Shown piece after piece: positions 17,765 through 25,981 of a stretch of DNA of 64,000 bases. Origin of the DNA: Phycisphaeraceae bacterium (lineage in GTDB: Bacteria > Planctomycetota > Phycisphaerae > Phycisphaerales > UBA1924); contig RECQ01000052.1 in the NCBI GenBank assembly GCA_007693965.1, positions 1-64,000 on the forward strand, in the 5' to 3' direction. The notes under the pieces were generated by a model. It was not told the DNA's origin and ran no database searches. It saw nothing but the letters and a program-made list of their open reading frames with translations. Each line of letters starts with the position of its first letter. Position 1 is the first letter of the stretch. The translations under genes were made by a program, and so were the position numbers.

Positions 17765-18493
17765 CTACTTCGACGGCCGCACGCCGTAGACGGGCCGGTC
17801 AAGGTGGGTTCCCTTGCGAAGTTCGATCTCCATGCCGAGCGCCGCGATTTCCCGCTCGAATGCGCCGCTCTCGATGCGGCGCAGAATCGTCTTGTGATGC
17901 AGCGGGCGGACGATGTACGCTTTGTTGGCGCCGTTCAGCGTCAGCGAGAGTTCGTGGCGGCGCTGGTGCATGAATTCGAACGTCACCTCGCTGACCTGCG
18001 GGAACATGGGGTTCATGAAGTCATCCACCACCAGCACGCCGTTCTTGGCCAGCAGGCTCTCGGCGTGGAGCAGGTCGCTGTGCAGCCCCGAGGCCTCGTG
18101 GCTGCCGTCGATGTGAATCCAGCGCAGCCGCCGCCGATGCTCGGACATGAAGGCGTCGTTGAAGAACGTGAACGAATCGGCAATCGTGAGCTCGATCGTC
18201 CCCGCGCAGTGATCGCGAAAGCGGTCCAGGTTGTCGTCCAGCGGCTCGTGGCGGTTGAAGTCCACCAAGTGGATCCGCTCGCCTGCATTCGCGTGCAGCG
18301 CCAGCAGCGCGGCGGTTCGGCCGTGCCAGACGCCCACCTCGAGCATGTCGCCGGGCGATCCTTCCTGCGCCTGCCAGCCGAGCATCACGTCCCAGATTCG
18401 GACGCTGAGCGGGTTGATCCAGCCTTCAACGCCCTTCGTCAACGCACGGAAACGGTCGATTCTTGTTCCGGCTTCTGTTGTCAGTGTCGTCAT
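17765..18493 (-). CDS. Class I SAM-dependent methyltransferase
   Basis: A 242-residue protein. DMLEVGVWHGRTAALLALHA is SAM motif I, IHLVDFNRHEPL gives the acidic motif II, and RLRWIHIDGSHEASGL with GVLVVDDFMNP are typical of the Methyltransf_24 group, where the Asp and His often bind a metal. It is the first gene of the minus-strand arm of the glycan cluster and is divergent from the GT2 gene at 18649. The 155 bases between them should hold both promoters, though I see no clear boxes. It is probably an O-methyltransferase acting on a sugar. Confidence 0.8.
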   Translation of the reverse strand: MTTLTTEAGTRIDRFRALTKGVEGWINPLSVRIWDVMLGWQAQEGSPGDMLEVGVWHGRTAALLALHANAGERIHLVDFNRHEPLDDNLDRFRDHCAGTIELTIADSFTFFNDAFMSEHRRRLRWIHIDGSHEASGLHSDLLHAESLLAKNGVLVVDDFMNPMFPQVSEVTFEFMHQRRHELSLTLNGANKAYIVRPLHHKTILRRIESGAFEREIAALGMEIELRKGTHLDRPVYGVRPSK

Positions 18494-18648
18494 GAATCGG
18501 CTCCGTCATCGTCAGAACCAGGCGCCGCCAAAGGCCCGGGGCCGCGAGGAACTCGCCTTCCACCGGGCGGTCCGGTCGGGGCGGCTCACAGACCCAATAT
18601 CGGCTGAAGGCCTCACACGACTTGGCCGATAAAGAGCCGGTGCAACCA

Positions 18649-19506
18649 ATGAAGACCCCGCCGCGGATCTCCATCCTGCTCCCCGTCTACAACGCCGGGG
18701 CATTTCTCGAGGAGGCAGTCGAGTCTGTCCTGGCCCAGAGCCGTGCTGATTTCGAGCTGCTGGCCCTCGACGACGGCTCGAACGACGGCTCCACAGACGT
18801 GCTGCGCCGCTTTGAAGCGATGGACCCCCGCGTCCGGGTGGTCAGCCGTCCCAACGCCGGACTTGTCAGGACGCTGAACGAATTGATCGAACTGGCTTCA
18901 GCGCCGCTGCTGGCGCGCATGGACGCGGACGATGTCTGCCTTCCCGACCGTCTCCGTGCCCAGGTCGAGTTCCTCGATGCCAATCCGGACGTCGTCTGCA
19001 TCGGCGGGGCCGTGGTGTTTATCGACGAGTCGGGGCGCGTGCTCCATCGGCCGGCGCCTGTCCGTGGGGACATGGCGGTGCAGCGCGAGGCGCTCTGCGG
19101 CCGGACGCCGATCTGCCACCCGGCCTCGATGTTCCGGGCCGAGGCGATCCGGAAAGTGGGGGGATACCGGGCGTCGACCTGGCCCGCCGAAGACCTGGAT
19201 CTGTGGCTCCGGCTCGGTGAACTGGGAGCGCTGGACAACGTGCCCGAGTGCGTGCTGCAGTATCGCCTGCACGCGGCGTCGATCAGTTTTTCCAGAAGCC
19301 GCGAGCAACTCGCCCAGCAGGAGGCGGTGTGCCGGGCGGCGTGGCTTCGGCGCGGCGTCGAGGGTGAGTTCGCGAACACGACCTTCGAAATCGGCGCCGG
19401 CGCCGGGGGCGGCTTCAGCGACCACGCCGCCATGCTGGCCGAAGCAGGCCTGCTGGACAGCCCGACGGCCCGCGGCATCGCCATGGCGTCGGGCATGAGC
19501 GCCTGA
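18649..19506 (+). CDS. GT2 family glycosyltransferase
   Basis: This 285-residue GT-A family 2 enzyme starts PRISILLPVYNAGAFL and continues with LALDDGSNDGSTDVL, and its metal-binding motif reads ARMDADDVCLP near residue 88. AEDLDLWLRL is the acceptor-side ED motif. The C-terminal 50 residues are Gly/Ala-rich. I chose the ATG at 18649; a TTG at 18622 would add nine residues and cannot be excluded. Galactokinase follows 13 bases downstream, so the two are probably co-transcribed. It is likely part of the same glycan locus. Confidence 0.85.
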   Translation: MKTPPRISILLPVYNAGAFLEEAVESVLAQSRADFELLALDDGSNDGSTDVLRRFEAMDPRVRVVSRPNAGLVRTLNELIELASAPLLARMDADDVCLPDRLRAQVEFLDANPDVVCIGGAVVFIDESGRVLHRPAPVRGDMAVQREALCGRTPICHPASMFRAEAIRKVGGYRASTWPAEDLDLWLRLGELGALDNVPECVLQYRLHAASISFSRSREQLAQQEAVCRAAWLRRGVEGEFANTTFEIGAGAGGGFSDHAAMLAEAGLLDSPTARGIAMASGMSA

Positions 19507-19519
19507 GCGAGCCCTGACG

Positions 19520-20680
19520 ATGAACAGCAGCGTCACGGCGGGAGGGGCTGAGCGGCTTGCGGCCCTCGCATGCGAGCGATACGAGCGACGATTCGGCCGG
19601 CGTGCGGCCGCCGTCGCGGCGGCGCCGGGACGCGTCAACCTTCTCGGCGATCACACGGATTACAACGAGGGCTTCGCGCTGCCGATGGCGATTGACCGCC
19701 GCGCTGTGGTCGCGGCGGGGCCGGGCGGATCCGAACGATGCCGCGTGGTGTCGCTGGCGATGGAGGAGGAGGCTGAGTTCGCTCTGGAGGCGCCGGCGGC
19801 GCCCGGATGGGGCGCCTATGCGCATGGTGTGGCGATCGAGCTGGCGAAGCTGGGCGATGGTTCGGCGCCCTTTGACGCGGTGATCGCGAGTGATGTTCCA
19901 CTCGGAGGCGGCCTCAGCAGCTCCGCGGCGATCGAGGTCGCAATGTGTCTGGCGCTCGAGGCGATGTGGGGGATAAAGCTCGACCCTCTTGAGCGAGCGA
20001 AGTTGTGCAGCCGGGCGGAGCGCGAGTATACGGGGACGCCCTGCGGGTTGATGGACCAGCTTGTTGCGTGCCGGGCCGTGGCGGGCGCTGCGATGCTCAT
20101 CGACTTTCGCTCGAACGAATCGACTTCAGCGCCGATTTTTGAACAGGATGTGGCGATCGTGATCGCCCACAGCGGCGTCGCTCACGCGCTTGGCGATGGG
20201 GCGTACGCGCAGCGGCGCGCCGAGTGTGAGCGAGCGGCGGCGCTGGCGGGCGCCGCATCGCTTCGAGATGTCACGGAGGCTGATTTGAATTTGCTTGCAG
20301 CGTGCGGAGACGAGATCGCACTGCGGCGTGCGCGGCATGTGGTCCGTGAGAACCATTGTGCATTGCATGGCGCCGAAGCACTGCGCCAGCGGAACTATGA
20401 ATGGTTCGGACGGCTGATGAATGTTTCACATGCAAGTCTGCGCGATGATTTTGAGTCGAGCTGTCCAGAGATCGATGCGCTTGTCAGGAATGCGTTGAGC
20501 TTGCCCGGTGTCCTCGGGGCCCGCATGACCGGTGGGGGATTCGGCGGATGCATCGTGGCGATGGTTCGCGTCGAGGCGGCCGCGGGGTGTGTGGAGCGCT
20601 TGATCGCGTTCACGGATGGAAATCGGAGTTCGTGCTTTCTCGCCCAGCCCTCGGCAGGCGCAGCATTGATGCAGTTTTGA
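19520..20680 (+). CDS. galK: Galactokinase (GHMP kinase family)
   Basis: This 386-residue protein has the family's usual length and all three GHMP signatures. The galactokinase signature APGRVNLLGDHTDYNEG starts at about residue 34, the ATP loop PLGGGLSSSAAIEVA lies mid-protein, and GARMTGGGFGGCIV is near the C-terminus. GLMDQL carries the expected catalytic Asp. It phosphorylates galactose at C1 with ATP, the entry to the Leloir pathway. No galT or galE is adjacent; the gene instead follows a GT2 glycosyltransferase, so it may feed UDP-galactose or a similar donor to the glycan cluster. Other sugar-1-kinases share these motifs. Confidence 0.9.
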   Translation: MNSSVTAGGAERLAALACERYERRFGRRAAAVAAAPGRVNLLGDHTDYNEGFALPMAIDRRAVVAAGPGGSERCRVVSLAMEEEAEFALEAPAAPGWGAYAHGVAIELAKLGDGSAPFDAVIASDVPLGGGLSSSAAIEVAMCLALEAMWGIKLDPLERAKLCSRAEREYTGTPCGLMDQLVACRAVAGAAMLIDFRSNESTSAPIFEQDVAIVIAHSGVAHALGDGAYAQRRAECERAAALAGAASLRDVTEADLNLLAACGDEIALRRARHVVRENHCALHGAEALRQRNYEWFGRLMNVSHASLRDDFESSCPEIDALVRNALSLPGVLGARMTGGGFGGCIVAMVRVEAAAGCVERLIAFTDGNRSSCFLAQPSAGAALMQF

Positions 20681-20714
20681 CGTCGAAGGGTAGCAGGTCT
20701 GATGCGTGCGCATG

Positions 20715-20745
20715 AAAAAGCCGGGCTGCGCGATGCAGCCCGGCT
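20715..20745 (-). terminator. Rho-independent terminator for the exported protein gene 20772-22133
   Basis: An 11-bp perfect stem (20719-20729 with 20735-20745) and a 5-base loop are followed, on the minus strand, by TTTTT (20715-20719). It lies between convergent galK and the exported-protein gene. The plus strand has no T tract, so termination is expected mainly for minus-strand transcripts. Confidence 0.85.
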
Positions 20746-20771
20746 GAAGATGCGGAGCGTGGGGTCAGCAA

Positions 20772-22133
20772 TCAGGCGCGGCGCCGACGGGTGGCGGCCA
20801 GTCCGGCGAGGCCGAACAGGGCGACTGCGCCGGGCGAGGGAACCGCGACGCGAATGATGGCGCCGAAGAAGTCGCCTCCCCCGATGGGCACGAGATTGAC
20901 ATCCAGATAGACCCAGAGGTGATCGGAGAAATCGATGCCGGGCGCGATGGCGGCAGAGGCGTTGAAGTTCCGGAGCACGTGATCAGGCATTCCGTCGCCA
21001 GTGGTGTCGACCTCATCACCGATCGAAAGGATTGCGAAGGAGGTGGAGGCCATGTTGGCGGCATCGGACGCCCAGAAAAGCGTGCCGGAGCCAGAGGCGC
21101 CGGAGCCGCCTTCCCAGATGTAGGCGGCTTCGCCGAGGTTGTTGATGCTGGCCCAGCGGACGGCCCAGTTGGAGAGGAGCTCGACGCCGTCGATGGTGTC
21201 GCCCCGGCGCATCGCAATGTCGCCGTTGTAGGCGAGGTATTCCTGGGTCGCGGTGACGCCGCCGGAGGTCGTGCCGGAGGTGAGGTAGTCGCCGCTGTTG
21301 TTCACACTCGTGGTGCGCAGCGCATTCCAGTTGGTGCCATCGCCGACCGGATCGCTCTGCCTGATGACAATGTCGCCGTTCAGGTAGAGCCACGAATTCT
21401 GCGAGGTGGGGAGGCCAGCCATGGTGAGAGTCGAGATGACGTTGTTGTTGTTCTCGCTGATGTCATAGGCGAAGCCGAGGCCGGCGTTGGTGGGACTGAA
21501 GCCGTCGAAGGTGTCCATCGTCGAGATGACGGGGACGATGTTGCTGGGATCGGCGCCGTCGGCGCGGTAGAGGATGCGCCCCTGGGAGGCGGAGCTTGCG
21601 GTGTCCTCGCGGAAGCCCGCAATCCACCAGGCCGTTCCGTCCGGCGTCATGCGCGGCCGGCTGTTGAACGTGGCGAACTGCCCGGCGATGCCGGGCGTCG
21701 GATCGGTGCGGCGCAAGAGAAGGCCGTTTTGCGTCCACACGGAGTCGCGTGTGCTTTCGCCGACTTCGCTCTCGAAGAGGTGGAAGGGCGAATAGATGAA
21801 TCCGCCGGTGTCGCTGATGCCGCTTGTTGCTTCGTTGCCGGTGAGGATGTTGGGGCTCGGCGCATCGCTGTTGCGCCATGTCAGTCCGTCGTTGAACCAG
21901 ACAAAGGCCTCGATGCTCCCATCGGGAAGATCGAGGTTGCCGGTGAAGCCGACCTGGCCGAGGCTGTTGGTATAGGGCGCATTGACCGAACGCACGGTGG
22001 CGCCGCCGCCGCCGAGAGGCGAATCGACCGCAAGGATGACATCAATGGGAGTCGCGGCAAGTGCTGCGCCTCCTGCGAGCGCTGATCCAGCGCCGGCGAA
22101 CAGAAATCGCTTTAGAATCGAGTACTTCGACAC
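20772..22133 (-). CDS. Exported NxxGxxAF-repeat protein with PEP-CTERM-like C-terminal anchor
   Basis: This 453-residue protein has a signal peptide (KR near residue 8, a hydrophobic core, then ALAAT as a likely cleavage region). The body holds irregular N-x-x-G-x-x-[AG]-[FY] repeats such as NSLGQVGF and NNLGEAAY, the pattern of the choice-of-anchor tandem-repeat proteins. The C-terminus reads VPSPGAVALFGLAGL followed by an Arg cluster. This is a Pro-containing motif, hydrophobic helix and basic tail, like a PEP-CTERM/exosortase sorting signal in Phycisphaerae. The start is GTG with GGAGG 8 bases upstream. A sigma-70-like promoter lies at 22306-22334, giving a leader of about 165 bases. The role is unknown, probably cell-surface. 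Confidence 0.8.
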   Translation of the reverse strand: MSKYSILKRFLFAGAGSALAGGAALAATPIDVILAVDSPLGGGGATVRSVNAPYTNSLGQVGFTGNLDLPDGSIEAFVWFNDGLTWRNSDAPSPNILTGNEATSGISDTGGFIYSPFHLFESEVGESTRDSVWTQNGLLLRRTDPTPGIAGQFATFNSRPRMTPDGTAWWIAGFREDTASSASQGRILYRADGADPSNIVPVISTMDTFDGFSPTNAGLGFAYDISENNNNVISTLTMAGLPTSQNSWLYLNGDIVIRQSDPVGDGTNWNALRTTSVNNSGDYLTSGTTSGGVTATQEYLAYNGDIAMRRGDTIDGVELLSNWAVRWASINNLGEAAYIWEGGSGASGSGTLFWASDAANMASTSFAILSIGDEVDTTGDGMPDHVLRNFNASAAIAPGIDFSDHLWVYLDVNLVPIGGGDFFGAIIRVAVPSPGAVALFGLAGLAATRRRRA

Positions 22134-22175
22134 AATGTGTTCCTCCGGCCCTCGCTGCAGACAGCCATGCCCGCG

Positions 22176-22195
22176 AGACCTCCTTCGGTCTCGAG
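22176..22195 (-). other. Leader hairpin upstream of the exported protein gene
   Basis: CGAGACC (22176-22182) and GGTCTCG (22189-22195) form a perfect 7-bp stem whose 6-base loop reads GAAGGA on the minus strand, a ribosome-site-like word. It lies in the predicted leader about 45 bases before the start codon. It could be an RNA stem that affects translation, or chance; no known riboswitch is recognised. Confidence 0.35.
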
Positions 22196-22305
22196 GACAT
22201 CAAGGCCGCCTCACGACTCGGTTGATCTGCATGCAGAACGCGTGAGTTGAGAGGGGCCACTGATTCAGTTGTTGCAGAGGGGCGACGTGCTTCTCTACAC
22301 TTGAT

Positions 22306-22334
22306 AAAATAACTCTTCGTCAGGAACCGGTCAA
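22306..22334 (-). promoter_or_regulatory. Sigma-70-like promoter for gene 20772-22133
   Basis: On the minus strand TTGACC (22334-22329) matches the -35 consensus in five of six positions. A 17-base spacer separates it from TATTTT (22311-22306), which matches the -10 in four of six. The surrounding bases are the most AT-rich in the region. The 321-base gap 22134-22454 otherwise holds only the leader hairpin listed separately. Confidence 0.5.
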
Positions 22335-22454
22335 TGATTTCTTACGATTGTGGCAGGGTATTTCACATTACTGTGAGAGCATTTTAATTCTTATGCCCTC
22401 ACTGACGTGTCCCGGCCAGCGCATCGGACGCCCCGATCGCGGTCACCCCGCCCA

Positions 22455-23783
22455 TCAGCGACCGGCGCCCCAGTTGCCGAGCAGGATCGCAAGATCCGCG
22501 CTGCCCACGGCGCCGTCGCCGCTGAGGTCCGCGGAACAGGGGTCGGGCGCCGGAGGGCAGGGGCCCCAGCTTCCGAGCAGGATGGCCAGATCGGCGCTGC
22601 CCACATTGCCGTCACCGGTGAGATCGCCGGGAATGGCGCGCAGGACGAAGCCGATGGTGCGTGGGAAGTCAATCTCGACGCCGCCGTTGGCCGCGGCGAC
22701 GGAGGCCTGGTAGACGATGCTCACCTCGCCGGGGCCGTTGAACGTCCCATCGCCGTCGAGATCGACCAGGCGCCAGATCCGATCGTTGGTCACGTCGAGC
22801 ACGAAGAGCGAACCATCCGGCGCATATTCAACATCCATGACCGACGAAGGAATTCCCCATGACGCCGGCGTGGCGGCGAGGTCTTGCCGATACAGGAATT
22901 GCACTTCGGAGTTGTCATCAATCATGCCGTTGCCATCGAGATCAACGAACTCCATGATGCGCCGGTTGCCGGCGATGTCCCATCCGGCGACGACGGGGTT
23001 TTCTGTCTCAGGATGAAGCGTCATTCCGGTCTTCTGGAAATCGAGTCCGAACAGATCGTCGGCGGAGAGAAACGGGCGGAGCGTCTTGTCGGGCTCGATG
23101 ATCCAGATGTGCGTCGTGTTCGTGCTGCTGGTCTGGTTGCTGAAGTAGATCTGGCCTTTGCTGTTGAGCTTGAAGTCCTCGGAGATGAAGGCGAAGCGCA
23201 TGTCCGGCGGGGCCAGTTCGAGGTGGAGCGTGACTTCGCCGGGGTTGTTCACGGTTCCGTCGCCGTTCAGATCCTCAAGGCGCCAGATGGCCTCGGGTGA
23301 ATCGTTGTCGAAGTTGATGGTGTTGTTGTCGGCGAGGTAGATGGCGCCGTCGGGGCCGACCCACATCTCCTTGGGACGGTCGAAGTTGGCGCCGCCGTAG
23401 CCGGGGAGAATCCCGTCCCAGTATTCGATCGCCTCGCCGGCGCCCATGGATGTCCCGTCGCCGTTCATGTCGCGCAGGCGGTAGACGCGCTTGGTGAAGC
23501 CCCCCGAGCCCTCGCCGTCGGCGGCGAGCACTTCTGTTTCGCTCAGCACCAGGATCGACTGGGCGCTGCCCGAGCCGGGGAAGCCGCTCGCATTTCCGGG
23601 TCCGAAAAAGATGGTGGTGTCTTCGGGGCCGTTGAAGGTTCCGTCGCCATTCCTGTCCTCCATGCGCACGATGGCGTCGTTCCCGAGCGCGGAAACGAAG
23701 ACAACGAGGCGTGAGAGGTCGGATGCGGCGGCGCCGGTCGAGCAGGCCGCGGCGAGTGCGAACGTGAGGGCGTATCGGGGCAT
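22455..23783 (-). CDS. Exported beta-propeller-like protein with dockerin-type C-terminus
   Basis: A protein of about 442 residues. The start at 23783 is set by an excellent AAGGAGG nine bases upstream, leaving a short signal peptide (ALTFALAAACSTGAAAS). The body looks like an NHL/SMP-30-type propeller (WVGPDGAIYLADN, VEYAPDGSLFVLDV) interspersed with five D-x-[DN]-G-[DN]-G calcium-loop motifs such as DRNGDGTFNGPED. The C-terminus has two dockerin-like repeats, DLTGDGNVGSADLAILLG and DLSGDGAVGSADLAILLG, divided by a short Pro/Cys linker. Dockerin-type ends of this kind are widespread in Phycisphaerae surface proteins. Calcium-stabilised extracellular anchoring is inferred. Confidence 0.85.
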   Translation of the reverse strand: MPRYALTFALAAACSTGAAASDLSRLVVFVSALGNDAIVRMEDRNGDGTFNGPEDTTIFFGPGNASGFPGSGSAQSILVLSETEVLAADGEGSGGFTKRVYRLRDMNGDGTSMGAGEAIEYWDGILPGYGGANFDRPKEMWVGPDGAIYLADNNTINFDNDSPEAIWRLEDLNGDGTVNNPGEVTLHLELAPPDMRFAFISEDFKLNSKGQIYFSNQTSSTNTTHIWIIEPDKTLRPFLSADDLFGLDFQKTGMTLHPETENPVVAGWDIAGNRRIMEFVDLDGNGMIDDNSEVQFLYRQDLAATPASWGIPSSVMDVEYAPDGSLFVLDVTNDRIWRLVDLDGDGTFNGPGEVSIVYQASVAAANGGVEIDFPRTIGFVLRAIPGDLTGDGNVGSADLAILLGSWGPCPPAPDPCSADLSGDGAVGSADLAILLGNWGAGR

Positions 23784-23944
23784 GGCTTTCGATCCTCCTT
23801 CGTCAGTGCCTGCATCCAGTCTACCCATGGTCCTCGTCGATTTGGACTTTTCTTTCCGGGATTCGAAGGCTTGAGCGTGTCGCGGCCGCACGCTGGGACC
23901 GGGGCTGAGAATGGGGCTACCATCCCGGTCTCCAGAGAGTCCTT

Positions 23945-25906
23945 ATGGAAAGCAGGCAGTACGACGTCATCGTTATCGGGGGCGGGCACGCCGGGGCCGA
24001 GGCCGCGTGGGCGGCGGCGAACGTCGGTGCGCGCGTGGCTCTGGTGACGCTCGACCCGACGAAGATCGGTGTCATGTCGTGCAACCCGGCGATCGGCGGG
24101 CTGGCCAAGGGGCAGATCGTCCGCGAGATCGATGCGATGGGCGGGCTGATGGGGCTGGCGACCGACGCGACGGGCATCATGTTCAAGACGCTCAACACCT
24201 CCCGCGGCGCCGCGGTGCATGGGCCGCGGGCCCAGTGCGACAAGCACGCCTACGCCGAGACGGTGCGCCGGATGCTCGAGTCTCGCGAGGAAATCACGAT
24301 CATCGCAGGGAGTGTGGAGCGGATCGTCGTCGAGGAGGGGCGGGTGGTCGGGGTTGAGGTGCGGGAAAGCGCCAAAGCGCCAAATGGCCAAAGCGCCAAA
24401 GAGGAGCGCCGAGATTCCTACCTTTGGCCATTTGGCGACTTGGAATTTGGCCATTTACACGCTCCCTCCGTCGTCCTCACCACCGGCACCTTCATGCGCG
24501 GCCTCATGCACGAAGGCGAGTCACAGACGCCGGGCGGACGCGTCGGCGAGGCGCCGTCGGTGGGGATCAGCGCGGCGCTGCGCGAGATGAGTTTCGAGCT
24601 GGGCCGGCTGAAGACCGGCACGCCGCCGCGTCTGAAGCGCGGCACGATCGACTGGGAATCGCTCGATCCGCAGCGCGGCGATGATCCGCCGACGCCCTTC
24701 AGCGAGATGACGGGTGGGGGGGTGGAATGTGGAATATGGAATGTGGAATGTCGATGCGGCGCTCGCACATTCCACATTCCACATTCCACATTCCCGCCTC
24801 TCCCGCAGGTCGAGTGCCGGATCACTTCGACGAACGCCGGGATTCACGCGCTCATCCGCGACAACATCCACCGGGCGCCGATGTACAACGGGCAGGTCGA
24901 GTCCGCGGGGCCGCGGTACTGCCCGTCGATCGAGGACAAAGTGGTGCGCTTTGCGGATCGCGAGAGCCACCATGTCTTTCTGGAGCCTGAGAGCCATCGG
25001 GACGACTCGGTCTACTGCAACGGCATCTCGACCTCGCTGCCGCGGGATGTGCAGGAGCGCATCGTCCGCGGCATGCCGGGCTGCGAGCGGGCCGAGATCA
25101 TCAAGTGCGGCTACGCCGTTGAATACGACATGGTCCGCCCCCACCAGATCGACGCAACGTGCATGACCAAGCGATTCGAGGGCCTCTTCCTCGCCGGGCA
25201 AATCAACGGGACGAGCGGGTATGAGGAGGCCGCGGGGCAGGGGCTGCTGGCGGGATTGAACGCGGCTCGCTTCGCGGCGGGGATGGAGCCGGTCACGCTG
25301 GGGCGCGATCAGGCGTACATCGGCGTGATGATGGACGACCTGGTGACGCGCACGCCCGTCGAGCCCTATCGCATGTTCACCAGCCGGGCGGAGCATCGGC
25401 TCCTGCTGCGGGCGGACAACGCGCCGGACCGGCTGACGGAGCTCGCGCACGGGTGGGGGCTGGTGTGCGCGCGGCGTCAGCGCCTGTTCAATGCTCGCGC
25501 CGCCACTCTGGCCGAGATCGACGGGCTGATCGAGCGGACGCGGATCGACGGCGCCCCGCTGCGGGAGCTGGTGAAGCGCCCGGGGTTCTCCGTGGATGAT
25601 CTCGCCGCGGCGCTGGGATCACGGTGGCCGCGCCGCGTGTTGACCAGCGCCCTCGCCGAGCGTCAGTACGCCGGCTACATCACGCGCCAGCAGGCCGAGA
25701 TCCGGCGCCAGACCGAGATGGAGCGGCGGCGGATTCCGCAGTCGGTCAGCTATGAGCAGGTGCAGGGCCTTCGCCGCGAGGCGCGCGAGGCGCTAACGCG
25801 CTTCAGGCCCGCCACCTTCGGCCAGGCCGGGCGGCTCGAGGGCGTCACGCCGGCGGATCTGTCATTGGTGCTGGTGGCGATGCGGCGCGGGGCAGGAGCG
25901 CAATAG
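23945..25906 (+). CDS. mnmG: tRNA uridine-5-carboxymethylaminomethyl modification enzyme MnmG, with two in-frame repeat insertions
   Basis: MnmG (GidA) acts with MnmE and FAD to modify U34 of certain tRNAs. The N-terminal FAD loop VIVIGGGHAGAEAA, RLKTGTPPR, GPRYCPSIEDKVVRF, GYAVEYD and GQINGTSGYEEAAGQG are all present, so the enzyme looks functional. At 653 residues it is somewhat longer than most MnmG. The extra length falls in two places: about residues 141-171, between the normal VVGVEV strand and VVLTTGTF, and about 260-284, between PFSEM and PQVECRIT. Both are encoded by palindromic repeat DNA (24366-24456 and 24724-24794). The gene is divergent from the dockerin protein gene, and AGAGAG lies just before the ATG. 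Confidence 0.95.
   Translation: MESRQYDVIVIGGGHAGAEAAWAAANVGARVALVTLDPTKIGVMSCNPAIGGLAKGQIVREIDAMGGLMGLATDATGIMFKTLNTSRGAAVHGPRAQCDKHAYAETVRRMLESREEITIIAGSVERIVVEEGRVVGVEVRESAKAPNGQSAKEERRDSYLWPFGDLEFGHLHAPSVVLTTGTFMRGLMHEGESQTPGGRVGEAPSVGISAALREMSFELGRLKTGTPPRLKRGTIDWESLDPQRGDDPPTPFSEMTGGGVECGIWNVECRCGARTFHIPHSTFPPLPQVECRITSTNAGIHALIRDNIHRAPMYNGQVESAGPRYCPSIEDKVVRFADRESHHVFLEPESHRDDSVYCNGISTSLPRDVQERIVRGMPGCERAEIIKCGYAVEYDMVRPHQIDATCMTKRFEGLFLAGQINGTSGYEEAAGQGLLAGLNAARFAAGMEPVTLGRDQAYIGVMMDDLVTRTPVEPYRMFTSRAEHRLLLRADNAPDRLTELAHGWGLVCARRQRLFNARAATLAEIDGLIERTRIDGAPLRELVKRPGFSVDDLAAALGSRWPRRVLTSALAERQYAGYITRQQAEIRRQTEMERRRIPQSVSYEQVQGLRREAREALTRFRPATFGQAGRLEGVTPADLSLVLVAMRRGAGAQ
24366..24456. 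repeat. Palindromic repeat element A, inside mnmG
   Basis: A perfect 16-bp inverted repeat, 24378-24393 with 24422-24437, flanks a 28-base loop. The 5' side holds the word CCAAAGCGCCAAA twice (24372-24384 and 24388-24400), and the 3' side holds two TTTGGCCATTT copies. The same 13-base word occurs at 26936-26948 and, inverted, at 26983-26995 in the metF-ahcY spacer. The element is translated in frame and gives a stretch unlike MnmG proteins (around SAKAPNGQSAKEERR). Confidence 0.9.
24724..24794. repeat. Heptamer palindrome element B, inside mnmG
   Basis: Four tandem GGAATGT heptamers (24724-24751; the second reads GGAATAT) are followed by a 15-base loop and then four exact ACATTCC heptamers (24767-24794), which are the reverse complement. 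The result is a 28-bp hairpin with a single mismatch. The 71 bases are read in frame within mnmG and encode the Cys/Trp/His-containing segment near residues 260-284. The unit is unrelated in sequence to element A but is built on the same plan. Confidence 0.95.
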
Positions 25907-25910
25907 GACC

Positions 25911-25961
25911 AAAAAGACAAATGGGACTCATGAGACATTCGTCCCATCAGTCCCATTTGTC
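25911..25961 (-). terminator. Terminator-like palindrome between convergent mnmG and metF
   Basis: GACAAATGGGACT (25916-25928) and its perfect 13-base complement (25949-25961) enclose a 20-base loop containing another GTCCCAT copy. On the minus strand the stem is followed by TTTTT (25915-25911), so it can terminate the ahcY-metF transcript. No T tract exists on the plus strand. The repeated GGGAC/GTCCC words recall the other palindromic arrays nearby. Confidence 0.7.
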
Positions 25962-25981
25962 GTATGAACTGTGCGAACTCA

